DNA from: Novosphingobium sp. 28-62-57
GTDB taxonomy: Bacteria > Pseudomonadota > Alphaproteobacteria > Sphingomonadales > Sphingomonadaceae
Direction of reading: 5' to 3'
Assembly (NCBI GenBank): GCA_002256985.1
Contig: NCGO01000011.1
Location: forward strand, 62,001-126,000
Length of the DNA stretch: 64,000 nt
This document shows, piece after piece, positions 34,760-43,925 of this stretch (position 1 is its first letter; each line of letters begins with the position of its first letter). A model generated the notes under the pieces. The model worked only from the letters and a program-made list of their open reading frames with translations, was not told the origin of the DNA and did not search any database. The translations under genes were made by a program, and so were the position numbers.

Positions 34760-35977
34760 TCATTCTTCTACCGCAACTTCGGGTTCGGCAACTTCAAGCT
34801 TCTCAACCACATCATCGATGTGCGTCATCTTGAGCTTGCCGTTCACGACGGCAAAAGCCAGCTTGCCCTCGACCAGATCGAGCGCATCGCGGCCGAACTG
34901 TTCGTAGCGCCAGCCTTCGAGGATCGACAGGTTCTTGCGCTGGCCGGCGGCGAGCAGTTCCAGATCGTCGGTGCGGGCAAGCAGGCGGGCGGCGATGTCG
35001 ATCTCGCGGCTGCGGATTTTCAGCAGCAGTTTGAGCAGGTCGGCGACCAGTGCGCCTTCCTTGCCCAGCGGGGCACCGCGCGGGGCCTTGGGCGGCATTT
35101 CTGCGTCGGTCAGGGGCTTGGCATCGGCGAGCGTCTGCATCAGGCGGCGGCCGATGTCGTTATCCTTCCATCCGGCAGAAAGCCCGCGCACTTTGGCAAG
35201 GTCTGCCTGATCGCGCGGGGGGTGGCTGGCGATATCAGCCAGCGTTTCATCGCGCATGATGCGGCCGCGCGGGATGTTCTTGTCGATGGCTTCGCGTTCA
35301 CGCCACGCGGCAAGGGCCTTGAGGCGGCCCAGCACGGCGGTGTTGCGGCTGGGCGCGCGGATGCGCTGCCACACGGTGTCCATGTCGACGCGGTAGTTCT
35401 CCGGGTCGGCCAGTTTTTCCATCTCGATATCCAGCCACGCTCCGCGCCCGGTCTTGATCAGGCGCTTCAAAAGCTTGGGGAAAATCTTGGACAGGTGGGT
35501 AACATCGCCAATGGCATATTCGATCTGGCGTTCGGTCAGCGGGCGGCGTGACCAGTCGGTAAAGCGGGCGCCCTTGTCGATGGTGAGGCCGAGCCAGGAT
35601 TCCACGAGGTTGGAATAGCCGATCTGCTCGGACTGGCTGACCGCCATCATCGCGATCTGCGTGTCAAAGATCGGGTGCGGGGTCTTGCCGGTGAGGTTGT
35701 AGATGATTTCCACATCCTGCCCGCCGGCGTGGAAGACTTTCAGCACGTCCTCATTGTCGCACATCAGATCGAGCAGCGGCTTCAGATCGATGCCGGGAGC
35801 CAGCGGATCGATCGCGGCGGCTTCCTTGTCATCGGCGATCTGGACGAGGCACAGTTCCGGCCAGAACGTGTTCTCGCGCATGAATTCGGTGTCGACCGTG
35901 ATGAAATCGGCCTTGGACAGACGCTCGCACAGTTCGGTCAGCGCTTCTGTCGTGGTGATGAGGGGATGTATCTTCAT
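34760..35977 (-). CDS. rnd: ribonuclease D
   Basis: RNase D is a 3'-5' exonuclease that trims tRNA precursors. The 405-residue protein has the DEDDy residues: D-x-E in ITVDTEFMRE, Asp in VFHAGGQDVEI, and YAIGDV with Tyr and Asp, followed by an HRDC domain in the second half (LAAWREREAIDKNIPRGRIM). Start ATG 35977 and length fit. It is divergent from aspS. Confidence 0.95.
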   Translation of the reverse strand: MKIHPLITTTEALTELCERLSKADFITVDTEFMRENTFWPELCLVQIADDKEAAAIDPLAPGIDLKPLLDLMCDNEDVLKVFHAGGQDVEIIYNLTGKTPHPIFDTQIAMMAVSQSEQIGYSNLVESWLGLTIDKGARFTDWSRRPLTERQIEYAIGDVTHLSKIFPKLLKRLIKTGRGAWLDIEMEKLADPENYRVDMDTVWQRIRAPSRNTAVLGRLKALAAWREREAIDKNIPRGRIMRDETLADIASHPPRDQADLAKVRGLSAGWKDNDIGRRLMQTLADAKPLTDAEMPPKAPRGAPLGKEGALVADLLKLLLKIRSREIDIAARLLARTDDLELLAAGQRKNLSILEGWRYEQFGRDALDLVEGKLAFAVVNGKLKMTHIDDVVEKLEVAEPEVAVEE

Positions 35978-36065
35978 CGGTCTTTTCTGTATGGCGCGCC
36001 TGTGAAAGCGGCCCGGTGGTGCCCCCTGCCGGGGACGTCGCCTTGGCCAATAGAAGGGCCTTGGC

Positions 36066-36094
36066 TTGACAAATACGCGGCCATCGCCTGTTAG
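36066..36094 (+). promoter_or_regulatory. predicted sigma-70 promoter of aspS
   Basis: A perfect -35 box TTGACA (36066-36071) is followed after 17 bases by TGTTAG (36089-36094), 50 bases before the aspS ATG. The -10 box is weak (three of six). Confidence 0.45.
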
Positions 36095-36143
36095 CCGCGT
36101 GAGTTTCCCCTGCCCGATTGCAGACCGATTGGAAAGAGTTTCG

Positions 36144-37937
36144 ATGCACCTTTATCGTTCCCATACCTGCGGCGCGCTGACGCGCAGCGATGTCGGGCAG
36201 ACCGTCCGCCTTTCGGGCTGGGTGCACCGCAAGCGCGATCACGGCGGCGTGCTGTTCGTTGATCTGCGCGATCACTACGGCATGACGCAGATCGTGGCCG
36301 ATGTGGATAGCCCGGCGCTGGCGATCCTTGAGGGATTGCGCGTGGAATCGGTGGTGACCATCGATGGTGAGGTGAAGGCACGGTCTGATAGCACGGTGAA
36401 CCCGAACCTGCCGACCGGCGCGATCGAGGTTTATGCGCGCGGGGCCACGGTGCTCTCGGCGGCGGAAGAACTGCCGATGCCGGTGGCCGGAGAGCAGGAA
36501 TATCCCGAAGATATCCGCCTGCGTTATCGCTTCCTCGATCTGCGGCGTGAAACGCTCCACGCCAACATCGTCACGCGCACCAAGGTCATTTCCGACATGC
36601 GCCGCCGCATGGAAGGCGCTGGGTTTACCGAATACTCGACGCCGATCCTGACGGCCTCATCGCCAGAAGGCGCGCGCGATTTCCTCGTGCCGAGCCGCAT
36701 TCATGCGGGCAAGTTCTATGCGCTGCCGCAGGCACCGCAGCAGTACAAGCAGCTGTTGATGGTGGCGGGTTTCGACCGCTACTTCCAGATCGCGCCCTGT
36801 TTCCGCGACGAAGACCCGCGCGCGGATCGTCTGCCGGGCGAGTTCTACCAGCTCGATCTGGAAATGAGCTTCGTCACGCAGGAAGAAGTGTGGGAGACGA
36901 TGGAGCCGGTGATCGGCGGCGTGTTTGAAGCCTTTGCCGCCAAGGACGGCAAAGTCCGCAAGGTTACGCCCACGGGCAGCTTCCCGCGCATTCCCTATGC
37001 GGAAGCGATGCTGAAGTACGGGTCGGACAAGCCTGACTTGCGCAACCCGATCATCATTTCCGACGTTTCGGACGAGTTCACGCAGTCTGGCTTTGGCCTG
37101 TTTGAAAAGATCGTCGGCACCGGTGGCGTCGTGCGGCTGATCCCGGCACCGGGCACAGCGGAGAAGAGCCGCAAGTTCTTTGACGAAATGAACGATTGGG
37201 CGCGCGCCGAGGGCCATGCTGGCCTAGGCTATGTCACGCGCAAGGGCGGTGAATTCGGCGGGCCGATTGCCAAGAACCACGGGGCCGACAAGATGGCCGC
37301 GCTGTTTGACAAGCTGGGCCTTGGGCCGGATGACGGCTGCTTCTTTGCTGCTGGCAAGGCCGAGCAGGCCGCCAAGCTGGCAGGCGCTGCCCGCACCCGC
37401 GTGGCCGACCAGCTGGGCCTGATCGACAAGGACAGCTTCGAGCTGTGCTGGATTGTCGATTTCCCGTTCTATGAATGGGACGAGGAAAACAAGAAGGTCG
37501 AATTCAGCCACAACCCGTTCTCTATGCCGCAGGGCGGAATGGACGCGCTGTGCAATCAGGACCCGTTGACGATCAACGCGTTCCAGTATGACCTTGTCTG
37601 CAACGGCTTTGAAATCGCATCGGGTTCGATCCGCAACCAGTCGCCCGAAACGATGGTCAAGGCGTTCGAGATTGTCGGCCTTTCGAAACAGGATGTGGAA
37701 GAGCGCTTTGGCGGCCTGTACCGCGCATTCCAGTATGGCGCACCGCCGCATGGCGGGATGGCCGCGGGTGTGGACCGCATTGTCATGCTGATCTGCGGCG
37801 CGCAGAACTTGCGCGAGATCACGCTGTTCCCGATGAACCAGCGCGCCGAAGACCTGCTGATGGGGGCACCGTCTCCGGCGGCACTCAAGCAGTTGCGCGA
37901 ACTCAACATCCGTGTGGTGGAGCAGACCAAGGGATGA
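36144..37937 (+). CDS. aspS: aspartate-tRNA ligase
   Basis: AspS loads Asp onto tRNA. The 597-residue protein has an N-terminal OB-fold ([19 protein letters not shown]), the class II core with [21 protein letters not shown] and the bacterial insertion domain (about 280-420), and the C-terminal [17 protein letters not shown] 36144 has GGAAAGAG ahead. Whether it also charges tRNA-Asn depends on gatCAB elsewhere and cannot be told here. Confidence 0.97.
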   Translation: MHLYRSHTCGALTRSDVGQTVRLSGWVHRKRDHGGVLFVDLRDHYGMTQIVADVDSPALAILEGLRVESVVTIDGEVKARSDSTVNPNLPTGAIEVYARGATVLSAAEELPMPVAGEQEYPEDIRLRYRFLDLRRETLHANIVTRTKVISDMRRRMEGAGFTEYSTPILTASSPEGARDFLVPSRIHAGKFYALPQAPQQYKQLLMVAGFDRYFQIAPCFRDEDPRADRLPGEFYQLDLEMSFVTQEEVWETMEPVIGGVFEAFAAKDGKVRKVTPTGSFPRIPYAEAMLKYGSDKPDLRNPIIISDVSDEFTQSGFGLFEKIVGTGGVVRLIPAPGTAEKSRKFFDEMNDWARAEGHAGLGYVTRKGGEFGGPIAKNHGADKMAALFDKLGLGPDDGCFFAAGKAEQAAKLAGAARTRVADQLGLIDKDSFELCWIVDFPFYEWDEENKKVEFSHNPFSMPQGGMDALCNQDPLTINAFQYDLVCNGFEIASGSIRNQSPETMVKAFEIVGLSKQDVEERFGGLYRAFQYGAPPHGGMAAGVDRIVMLICGAQNLREITLFPMNQRAEDLLMGAPSPAALKQLRELNIRVVEQTKG

Positions 37938-38054
37938 GTTGTAACTGGCCGGGTGTGGCGTGATCCACAGTCCACCCCTTGCCAGTCTGCAATCCGTTCA
38001 TTAGGGCGAAATCCGAAACCAGAATTCCAACGCTTTCCTTCGAAGGGGCATTTC

Positions 38055-38291
38055 ATGAGCGATACCGCCGACCGCGTTAAGAAGATCGTTGTCGAGCACC
38101 TCGGCGTAGAGGCAGACAAGGTCACCGAAGAAGCAAGCTTCATCGACGATCTGGGCGCTGACTCGCTTGACATCGTCGAACTGGTGATGGCGTTCGAAGA
38201 AGAATTCGGCGTCGAAATCCCTGACGATGCAGCCGAGAAGATCTCGACCGTGCAGGACGCGATCAAGTACATCGACGAAAACAAGGGCTGA
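38055..38291 (+). CDS. acpP: acyl carrier protein
   Basis: The 78-residue acidic carrier has the phosphopantetheine serine Ser37 in [10 protein letters not shown]. It carries the growing acyl chain in fatty acid synthesis. It starts at ATG 38055 with GAAGGGG ahead and is followed by fabF, the common order. Confidence 0.98.
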   Translation: MSDTADRVKKIVVEHLGVEADKVTEEASFIDDLGADSLDIVELVMAFEEEFGVEIPDDAAEKISTVQDAIKYIDENKG

Positions 38292-38304
38292 TCGCCCCTT
38301 TCCC

Positions 38305-38395
38305 CGTTTTGCCCTGAGCTTGTCGATGGGCTGCCCAAGGTGTGAAGCGCCGGGCAGGGGAGGACTTCGGCAGGCTCAGCCCTATTGCAGGGGCT
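38305..38395. repeat. imperfect palindromic repeat between acpP and fabF
   Basis: The arms GCCCTGAGCTTGTCGA.. and ..GGCAGGCTCAGCCC, with inner GGGCTGCCC, form a loose hairpin. It is of the CTGAGC type of sphingomonad intergenic repeats, distinct from the other four families here. Confidence 0.5.
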
Positions 38396-38426
38396 GGGCC
38401 TGTTTGCTTATTTTCCGGAGATTTCA

Positions 38427-39689
38427 ATGCGTCGTGTCGTCGTAACCGGACTTGGCCTCGTCACCCCGCTGGGGGCGGACGTGGAAACCGTGTGGAAGAA
38501 CCTGCTCGCTGGAAAAAGCGGTGCGGGGCCGATCACCAAGTTTGATGTGAGCGACCAGAAGTGCAAGATCGCCTGCGAGGTGAAGCCTGCCGACCATGAA
38601 TATGGCTTCGATGCGGGCAAGCGCGTGGATCACAAGATTCAGCGGCAGGTCGACCCGTTCATCGTCTTCGGCATCGATGCGGCAGGCCAGGCACTGGAAG
38701 ACGCAGGCCTTGTCGACATGGACGATGCGCTGAAGATGCGCACCGGCTGCTCGATCGGATCGGGCATTGGCGGCTTGCCGGGCATCGAAAGCGAATCGAT
38801 TGTGCTGAAGGAAAAGGGCCCCGCCCGGGTTTCCCCGCACTTTGTCCACGGCCGCCTGATCAACCTGATCTCGGGCCAGGTGTCGATCAAGTACGGCTTG
38901 ATGGGCCCGAACCACGCAGTCGTCACCGCATGCTCCACCGGCGCACATTCCATCGGCGATGCCGCGCGCATGATCCGCGATGACGATGCCGACATCATGC
39001 TGGCAGGCGGCGCGGAAAGCACGATCAACCCGCTGGGCGTGGCTGGCTTTGCGCAAGCCCGCGCGCTCAACTGCAGCTATAACGACCGCCCGACCGAAGC
39101 GAGCCGCCCCTATGACAAGGACCGCGATGGCTTTGTGATGGGCGAAGGCGCAGGCGTGGTGGTGCTCGAAGAGTATGAACACGCCAAGGCGCGTGGTGCC
39201 AAGATCTATGCCGAAGTCGTCGGCTATGGCCTGTCGGGCGATGCCTATCACGTCACCGCGCCGCACCCCGAAGGCAAGGGCGCGGAACTGGCCATGCGCA
39301 TGGCGCTGAAAAAGGCCGGGATGACGGCGGGCGATATCGACTATGTCAACGCCCACGGCACATCGACGATGGCCGATACGATTGAACTGGCCGCAGTGAA
39401 GCGCGTGCTGGGCGATGATCTGTCGGGCGCATCGATGAGCAGCACCAAGTCTGCCATTGGCCACTTGCTGGGCGGCGCAGGCGCGGTGGAAGCGATCTTT
39501 TGCATCCTGGCCATTCGGGACCAGATCGTGCCGCCAACGCTGAACCTGCACAATCCTGATGAAGGGACCGAGGGCGTTGACCTCGTGCCGCACGTCGCCA
39601 AGCGCCGCAAAGTGCGCGCGGCGCTGAACAATTCGTTCGGCTTCGGGGGCACCAACGCCAGCGTGATCGTCAAGGCGGTGGAAGACTAA
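38427..39689 (+). CDS. fabF: beta-ketoacyl-ACP synthase II
   Basis: FabF joins malonyl-ACP to the growing chain. The 420-residue thiolase-fold protein has the active Cys in VVTACSTGAHSIG (about residue 170), His in NAHGTST and the second His in SAIGHLLGGAGAVEA. ATG 38427 opens MRRVVVTGLGLVTP and has CCGGAG ahead. It lies between acpP and mltG, a conserved trio. Confidence 0.97.
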   Translation: MRRVVVTGLGLVTPLGADVETVWKNLLAGKSGAGPITKFDVSDQKCKIACEVKPADHEYGFDAGKRVDHKIQRQVDPFIVFGIDAAGQALEDAGLVDMDDALKMRTGCSIGSGIGGLPGIESESIVLKEKGPARVSPHFVHGRLINLISGQVSIKYGLMGPNHAVVTACSTGAHSIGDAARMIRDDDADIMLAGGAESTINPLGVAGFAQARALNCSYNDRPTEASRPYDKDRDGFVMGEGAGVVVLEEYEHAKARGAKIYAEVVGYGLSGDAYHVTAPHPEGKGAELAMRMALKKAGMTAGDIDYVNAHGTSTMADTIELAAVKRVLGDDLSGASMSSTKSAIGHLLGGAGAVEAIFCILAIRDQIVPPTLNLHNPDEGTEGVDLVPHVAKRRKVRAALNNSFGFGGTNASVIVKAVED

Positions 39690-39717
39690 GCGGCGCAGAA
39701 GGCCGGAGACGCACCCG

Positions 39718-40695
39718 ATGGCCCGCCGTCGTCGCTCTAAGTTGCCACTGCTGGCCGTGCTGCTTGCCATCGTGGGCGCTGCGGGATGGCTGCTGGGCGG
39801 CTGGATCGCGGCAGGCCCGCTGGAACAGCAGATCGAATTCGATGTGCGGCAGGGGGCGGGGCTGAGCGCGCTGGCCGATGATCTGGCCGAGCAGGGGGCC
39901 ATCCGTTCGGCCGCGCTGTTCAAACTGCGCGCGCGGCTGCTGGGGGGCGGGACCGAGGTGCGCAAGGGCGCGTTCCTGATCCCCAAAGGCGCCAGCGAAT
40001 CCACGATCCTTGAAATCCTCAAGGGCGACAAGGTCATCCGCCGCCTGATCACGATTCCTGAAGGCATGCCCTCGATCATGGTGGCCGAACGGCTGTTGGC
40101 CAACAAGGACCTGACCGGCCCGGTGCCTGTGCCCAGCGAAGGATCGGTCCTGCCCGACAGCTATGATTGGCAGAAGGGCCAATCCCGCGCTGCCGTGCTT
40201 GAGCGCATGCAGGCAGCGATGGACAAGACGCTGGCCGAACTGTGGGCCAAACGTTCGCCCCGCACGGTGGCCAAGACGCCGCAGGAAGCGCTGATCCTTG
40301 CATCCATTGTGGAAAAGGAAACCGGCAAGCCCGAAGAGCGCCGGATGGTGGCGGGCCTCTATTCGAACCGCGTGCGCAAGGGCATGCTGCTCCAGGCTGA
40401 TCCCACGATCATTTATCCGATCACCAAGGGCAAACCGCTGGGCCGTCGCATTCGCCAGTCAGAGATTCAGGCGGTGAACGGTTACAACACGTATACAATG
40501 GTGGGGCTTCCTGCCGGGCCGATCACCAATCCCGGGCGCGAATCCATTGCCGCCGTGCTTGATCCGGCCGAAACAGCGGCACTGTTCATGGTGGCCGATG
40601 GCACGGGCGGACACGTTTTTGCCGATACGCTGCAACAGCATAATGCCAACGTGGCCAAGTGGTTTGCCCTGCGCAAGGCGCGCGGCGAACTGTAG
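39718..40695 (+). CDS. mltG: endolytic murein transglycosylase
   Basis: MltG cuts nascent peptidoglycan glycan strands inside the chain and sets their length. The 325-residue protein has an N-terminal membrane helix (about 11-29), a LysM-like part and the catalytic YceG domain with Glu in SIVEKETGKPEERRMVAGLYSNR and LQADPTIIYP. ATG 39718 has GGAG ahead. It follows fabF by 28 bases. Confidence 0.95.
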   Translation: MARRRRSKLPLLAVLLAIVGAAGWLLGGWIAAGPLEQQIEFDVRQGAGLSALADDLAEQGAIRSAALFKLRARLLGGGTEVRKGAFLIPKGASESTILEILKGDKVIRRLITIPEGMPSIMVAERLLANKDLTGPVPVPSEGSVLPDSYDWQKGQSRAAVLERMQAAMDKTLAELWAKRSPRTVAKTPQEALILASIVEKETGKPEERRMVAGLYSNRVRKGMLLQADPTIIYPITKGKPLGRRIRQSEIQAVNGYNTYTMVGLPAGPITNPGRESIAAVLDPAETAALFMVADGTGGHVFADTLQQHNANVAKWFALRKARGEL

Positions 40696-40767
40696 AATTC
40701 CTGCTGCCGGGAACGTGTGCCGGGTGCGGTTCGGGAATCTTGTCCGAAGTGGTTTACAGATTCTTCC

Positions 40768-40903
40768 AATCTTAAGATTTGTATCCTAAGCACAACTACG
40801 GAGGCACCGGGACAAAGCTTGCTTTGCCCAGAATCCGGGGAACATTCCGGCTGTACCGAGCCGCCCGTTACCACGGGTATTTGCGGTTTTGCCGAATGTT
40901 CCC
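40768..40903. other. structured intergenic segment (four inverted repeats)
   Basis: In the 262 bases between mltG and the LigT-like gene there is a chain of palindromes: AATC-TTAA-GATT (40768-40779), CAAAGC-TT-GCTTTG (40813-40826), an outer pair GGGAACATTCCGGC / GCCGAATGTTCCC (40838-40851 with 40891-40903) and inside it CCCGT-TACC-ACGGG (40864-40877). No U-run follows, so it does not look like a plain terminator. It may be a small RNA or a leader. No matching known family was recognised. Confidence 0.4.
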
Positions 40904-40957
40904 ACCACCTCCCGCTTTGCCCCAGACAACCCCACAGATTTGTGCAAAGCAAGGCCC

Positions 40958-41485
40958 ATGCTGCCTGACCGCGCGCCCCTGATCATCACCGCCACGCTGC
41001 CGCCCGAGGTCCAATCATGGGCCGATCGCCTGCGCCGGACGCACTATCCGCCCGACCGCAATCAACTGGCCGCGCATGTCACCCTGTTTCACGCGCTACC
41101 ACCCAGCCTGCTGGGTGAAGCGCGCACGCTGCTGGCTGCGTTGGCTGGCGAAGTGGCCCCCATTGCAGCATGGATCGATGGCGTGATGGATCTGACCACC
41201 GGCACCGCTTTTGCCATTCACAGCCCCGCCATGCTCGATCTGCGCGCGCAGATGGCCGAGATGTTTCACGGCATGTTGAGCGCGCAGGACCAAGGCGTGC
41301 CGCGCCTCCACGTGACCGTTCAGAACAAGGTGCTGCGCGCCCAGTCGAGAGCGTTGCAGCAGGAGCTGGAGGCGCAGTTTGTGCCCCGCAGCTTCGCCTT
41401 TGCGGGCCTTGAACTGCACCACTATCGCGGCGGACCATGGGAGGCTGCGGGGCGTTGGACGTTTCGCGGCAAACGCAGGGCTTGA
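40958..41485 (+). CDS. 2'-5' RNA ligase (LigT/2H phosphoesterase) superfamily protein
   Basis: The 175-residue protein has the two H-x-T motifs of the 2H family: HVTLFH near residue 45 and LHVTVQN near residue 115. Such proteins act on 2',3'-cyclic phosphates or similar ends; the natural substrate here is unknown. ATG 40958 gives the short N-terminus MLPDRAPLIITATL. It runs into bioA 31 bases later. Confidence 0.9.
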   Translation: MLPDRAPLIITATLPPEVQSWADRLRRTHYPPDRNQLAAHVTLFHALPPSLLGEARTLLAALAGEVAPIAAWIDGVMDLTTGTAFAIHSPAMLDLRAQMAEMFHGMLSAQDQGVPRLHVTVQNKVLRAQSRALQQELEAQFVPRSFAFAGLELHHYRGGPWEAAGRWTFRGKRRA

Positions 41486-41516
41486 TCGCGCGCGCGAAGC
41501 ACGACAGGGCAGGGGG

Positions 41517-42803
41517 ATGAGCGAACACCCCGATTGGTACAGGACTGGACGCGGCCATGTATGGCTGCCCTATACCCAGATGCAGACCGCGCGCGCGCCG
41601 CTCCCCGTCGTCAGCGCACAGGGTGTGCGGCTGACACTGGCCGATGGGCGGGAACTGGTTGATGGCATTTCCAGCTGGTGGGCCTGCGTTCACGGCTATC
41701 GCCACCCGCATATCGAGACCGCCGTGCGCCAGCAGCTGGAGACGCTGCCGCATGTGATGCTGGGCGGCCTTGCACATGAACAGGCCTATGTTCTGGCGCG
41801 GCGGTTGGCTGCACTGCTCCCCGGTGATTTGAACCACGTGTTCTTCAGCGATTCCGGTTCGGTCGCGGTTGAAGTGGCGATGAAGATGGCCGCGCAATTC
41901 TGGCTCAACCGCGGCCAGCGCCGGGTGAAATTCCTGTGCTTTCGCGGCGGTTATCACGGCGATACCTTCGCCACGATGAGCGTGTGCGACCCGGATGAGG
42001 GCATGCACAGCCTGTTCAAGGGCGCGCTGCTGGAGCAGGTCGTGGTCGATCTGCCCCGCGATGCGGCGGGTGAAGCGGCGCTGGGCGAAGTGCTGGCCCA
42101 ACATCGCGGAGAGCTGGCCGGGATCGTCGTGGAGCCGCTGGTGCAGGGCGCTGGCGGCATGGTGTTCCACGAAGCCTTCACGCTGCAGGCACTGCGCAGA
42201 TTGGCCGATGAGCACGATCTGCTGCTGATTTTTGACGAGATTTTCGTTGGTCTCGGGCGGCTGGGCGATGCGATGTTCGCCTGCCAGATTGCCGGTGTGC
42301 AGCCCGACATCGTCACCCTGTCCAAGGCGCTGACCGGAGGCACGCTGCCGCTGGCCGCCACCATTGCCAGCACGCGTATCCATGATGGCTTTTTGTCAGA
42401 TGATCCGCTGCACGCGCTGATGCACGGCCCGACGTATATGGGGAACGCCCTGGGCTGCGCCGCCGCCAACGCCTCGCTTGATCTGTTTGAAAGCGAGCCA
42501 AGACTGGCGCAAGCCCGCGCCATCGGGGCAAGGCTGGAACACTTGCTCAGCCCTTTGCGCGGGCTTCCCGGCGTGAAGGATGTGCGCATGCGCGGCGCGA
42601 TCGGGGTGGTCCAGCTTGATCGCCCTGCGCCTGCAGACCAGCTTTCGGCTGCCTGCATCGCACGCGGCGTCTGGCTGCGCCCCTTCCGCGACATCCTCTA
42701 CACCACCCCGCCGCTGACCATCAGCGAGGAGGACCTGGCCCAAGTCGGCACCGCAATGGTTGCCGCCATCAGCAGGTGGAGCCAAAACCTTTCACGCAGC
42801 TAG
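41517..42803 (+). CDS. bioA: adenosylmethionine-8-amino-7-oxononanoate aminotransferase
   Basis: BioA uses S-adenosylmethionine as amino donor to make DAPA in biotin synthesis, with PLP. The 428-residue class III aminotransferase has HVWLPYTQM, the helix SWWACVHGYRHP, FRGGYHGDTFA and the PLP lysine in LSKALTGG. ATG 41517 has AGGGGG ahead. Other bio genes are not in the window. It may serve the biotin-dependent AccD complex and the nearby carboxylase. Confidence 0.95.
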   Translation: MSEHPDWYRTGRGHVWLPYTQMQTARAPLPVVSAQGVRLTLADGRELVDGISSWWACVHGYRHPHIETAVRQQLETLPHVMLGGLAHEQAYVLARRLAALLPGDLNHVFFSDSGSVAVEVAMKMAAQFWLNRGQRRVKFLCFRGGYHGDTFATMSVCDPDEGMHSLFKGALLEQVVVDLPRDAAGEAALGEVLAQHRGELAGIVVEPLVQGAGGMVFHEAFTLQALRRLADEHDLLLIFDEIFVGLGRLGDAMFACQIAGVQPDIVTLSKALTGGTLPLAATIASTRIHDGFLSDDPLHALMHGPTYMGNALGCAAANASLDLFESEPRLAQARAIGARLEHLLSPLRGLPGVKDVRMRGAIGVVQLDRPAPADQLSAACIARGVWLRPFRDILYTTPPLTISEEDLAQVGTAMVAAISRWSQNLSRS

Positions 42804-42863
42804 CGGAAAACCTCTTGCCTAGCCCCCCACCGCTGGCTAAACGCCGCCCTTGCCCAAGGGCAG

Positions 42864-42939
42864 GCCGCTTTAGCTCAGTCGGTAGAGCACATCATTCGTA
42901 ATGATGGGGTCAGGTGTTCGAATCACCTAAGCGGCACCA
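42864..42939 (+). tRNA. tRNA-Thr (CGT)
   Basis: A 76-base cloverleaf with encoded CCA: acceptor GCCGCTT/AAGCGGC, D arm AGCTCAGTCGGTAGAGC, anticodon stem CATCA/TGATG around TTCGTAA (anticodon CGT) and T arm GGTGTTCGAATCACC. Confidence 0.97.
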
Positions 42940-42960
42940 TTTCTCTGACAGTTCAGCCCT

Positions 42961-43890
42961 TCAGGGCTTCTTCTCGCTCAGCAGGCCGGTCATCGGCCAG
43001 AAGGTCAGCGTGTGTACGTCGTGGGCGCTCGTCCATACGCCTTTGGGGGTGTAGCGCAGGGCGCCGCTGCCTTCTGCTTTGCCGTAGCGGCCTGATACCG
43101 TCATTGTCTTGGGGTCGATTTCGGCCATGGTCTGATCAAAGGTGGTGCGCAGCCACACTTTGCCGCCGCCTACATCGATATCGCCGTATTTCAGGTTATC
43201 GCCCACTTTGATGCGGCCTGTGACATGCCCGGTGGCGGGATCGGCGCGGACGAGGGTGCCTTCGCCCTGCTCCTGCACCCACACGCCGCCTTCGCCTGCG
43301 GCCAGGAAGCCGGGCATTTTGCCCAGCGCGGCGCGGGCGACGACGGTGTTGGTCTTGGGGTCGATCTTCTGCAGCGTTTGCTGCGTGGCACTGACGGCCC
43401 AGACGGCGTCATAGCCGTAGGTAACGTACCAGGTGTCAGCATCGACGGGGATGCTGGCGACGATGGTATTGGTTGCAGGATCAACGCGGGCGACGGCGCC
43501 TTCGGGCTTGCTGGCGATCCAGACAGAGCCTGCGCCGGTGGCCACGATCAACTCGCCCTGCTTCTGGTTGGCGATGCCGGTGGGGATGGTGGCGACGATC
43601 TTGGCGGTTTCCAGATCGATCCGCACCAGCGTGCGCGCGGCACAATCGGCCACCCACAGCGAGCCGAATTCCACGGTCATCGCACCGCACGGCTTGGCGA
43701 TGGCGACTTCGGCCACTTTGCCGGTGCGCGACCACTTTTCCACGCGCCCGCGATTGGTGGCCCACACCGAATCGCCATCCACGGCAAGGAAATCGGCGAA
43801 ACCGGGCACGGTCTGCACTTGCTCCACCACTTGTGCATGGGCAGCACAGGATGCGAGCGCGGCAGCAAGGACAAGCGATTTGCGGAGCAT
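42961..43890 (-). CDS. YncE-like secreted beta-propeller protein
   Basis: A 309-residue protein with a signal peptide (residues 1-19, ending AAHAQ) and then repeated blocks of about 40 residues with WxxD/VDPxTN patterns (VDPATNTIVASIPV, IDPKTNTVVARA), typical of seven-bladed YncE or Vgb-type propellers. These bind unknown ligands in the periplasm; no lyase activity is assumed. It starts at ATG 43890, 35 bases after allophanate hydrolase on the same strand, so it may be the last gene of that operon. Confidence 0.8.
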   Translation of the reverse strand: MLRKSLVLAAALASCAAHAQVVEQVQTVPGFADFLAVDGDSVWATNRGRVEKWSRTGKVAEVAIAKPCGAMTVEFGSLWVADCAARTLVRIDLETAKIVATIPTGIANQKQGELIVATGAGSVWIASKPEGAVARVDPATNTIVASIPVDADTWYVTYGYDAVWAVSATQQTLQKIDPKTNTVVARAALGKMPGFLAAGEGGVWVQEQGEGTLVRADPATGHVTGRIKVGDNLKYGDIDVGGGKVWLRTTFDQTMAEIDPKTMTVSGRYGKAEGSGALRYTPKGVWTSAHDVHTLTFWPMTGLLSEKKP

Positions 43891-43925
43891 GGGAGAGGCC
43901 TTTCGCGGCAAGAGATGCGGGAAGA

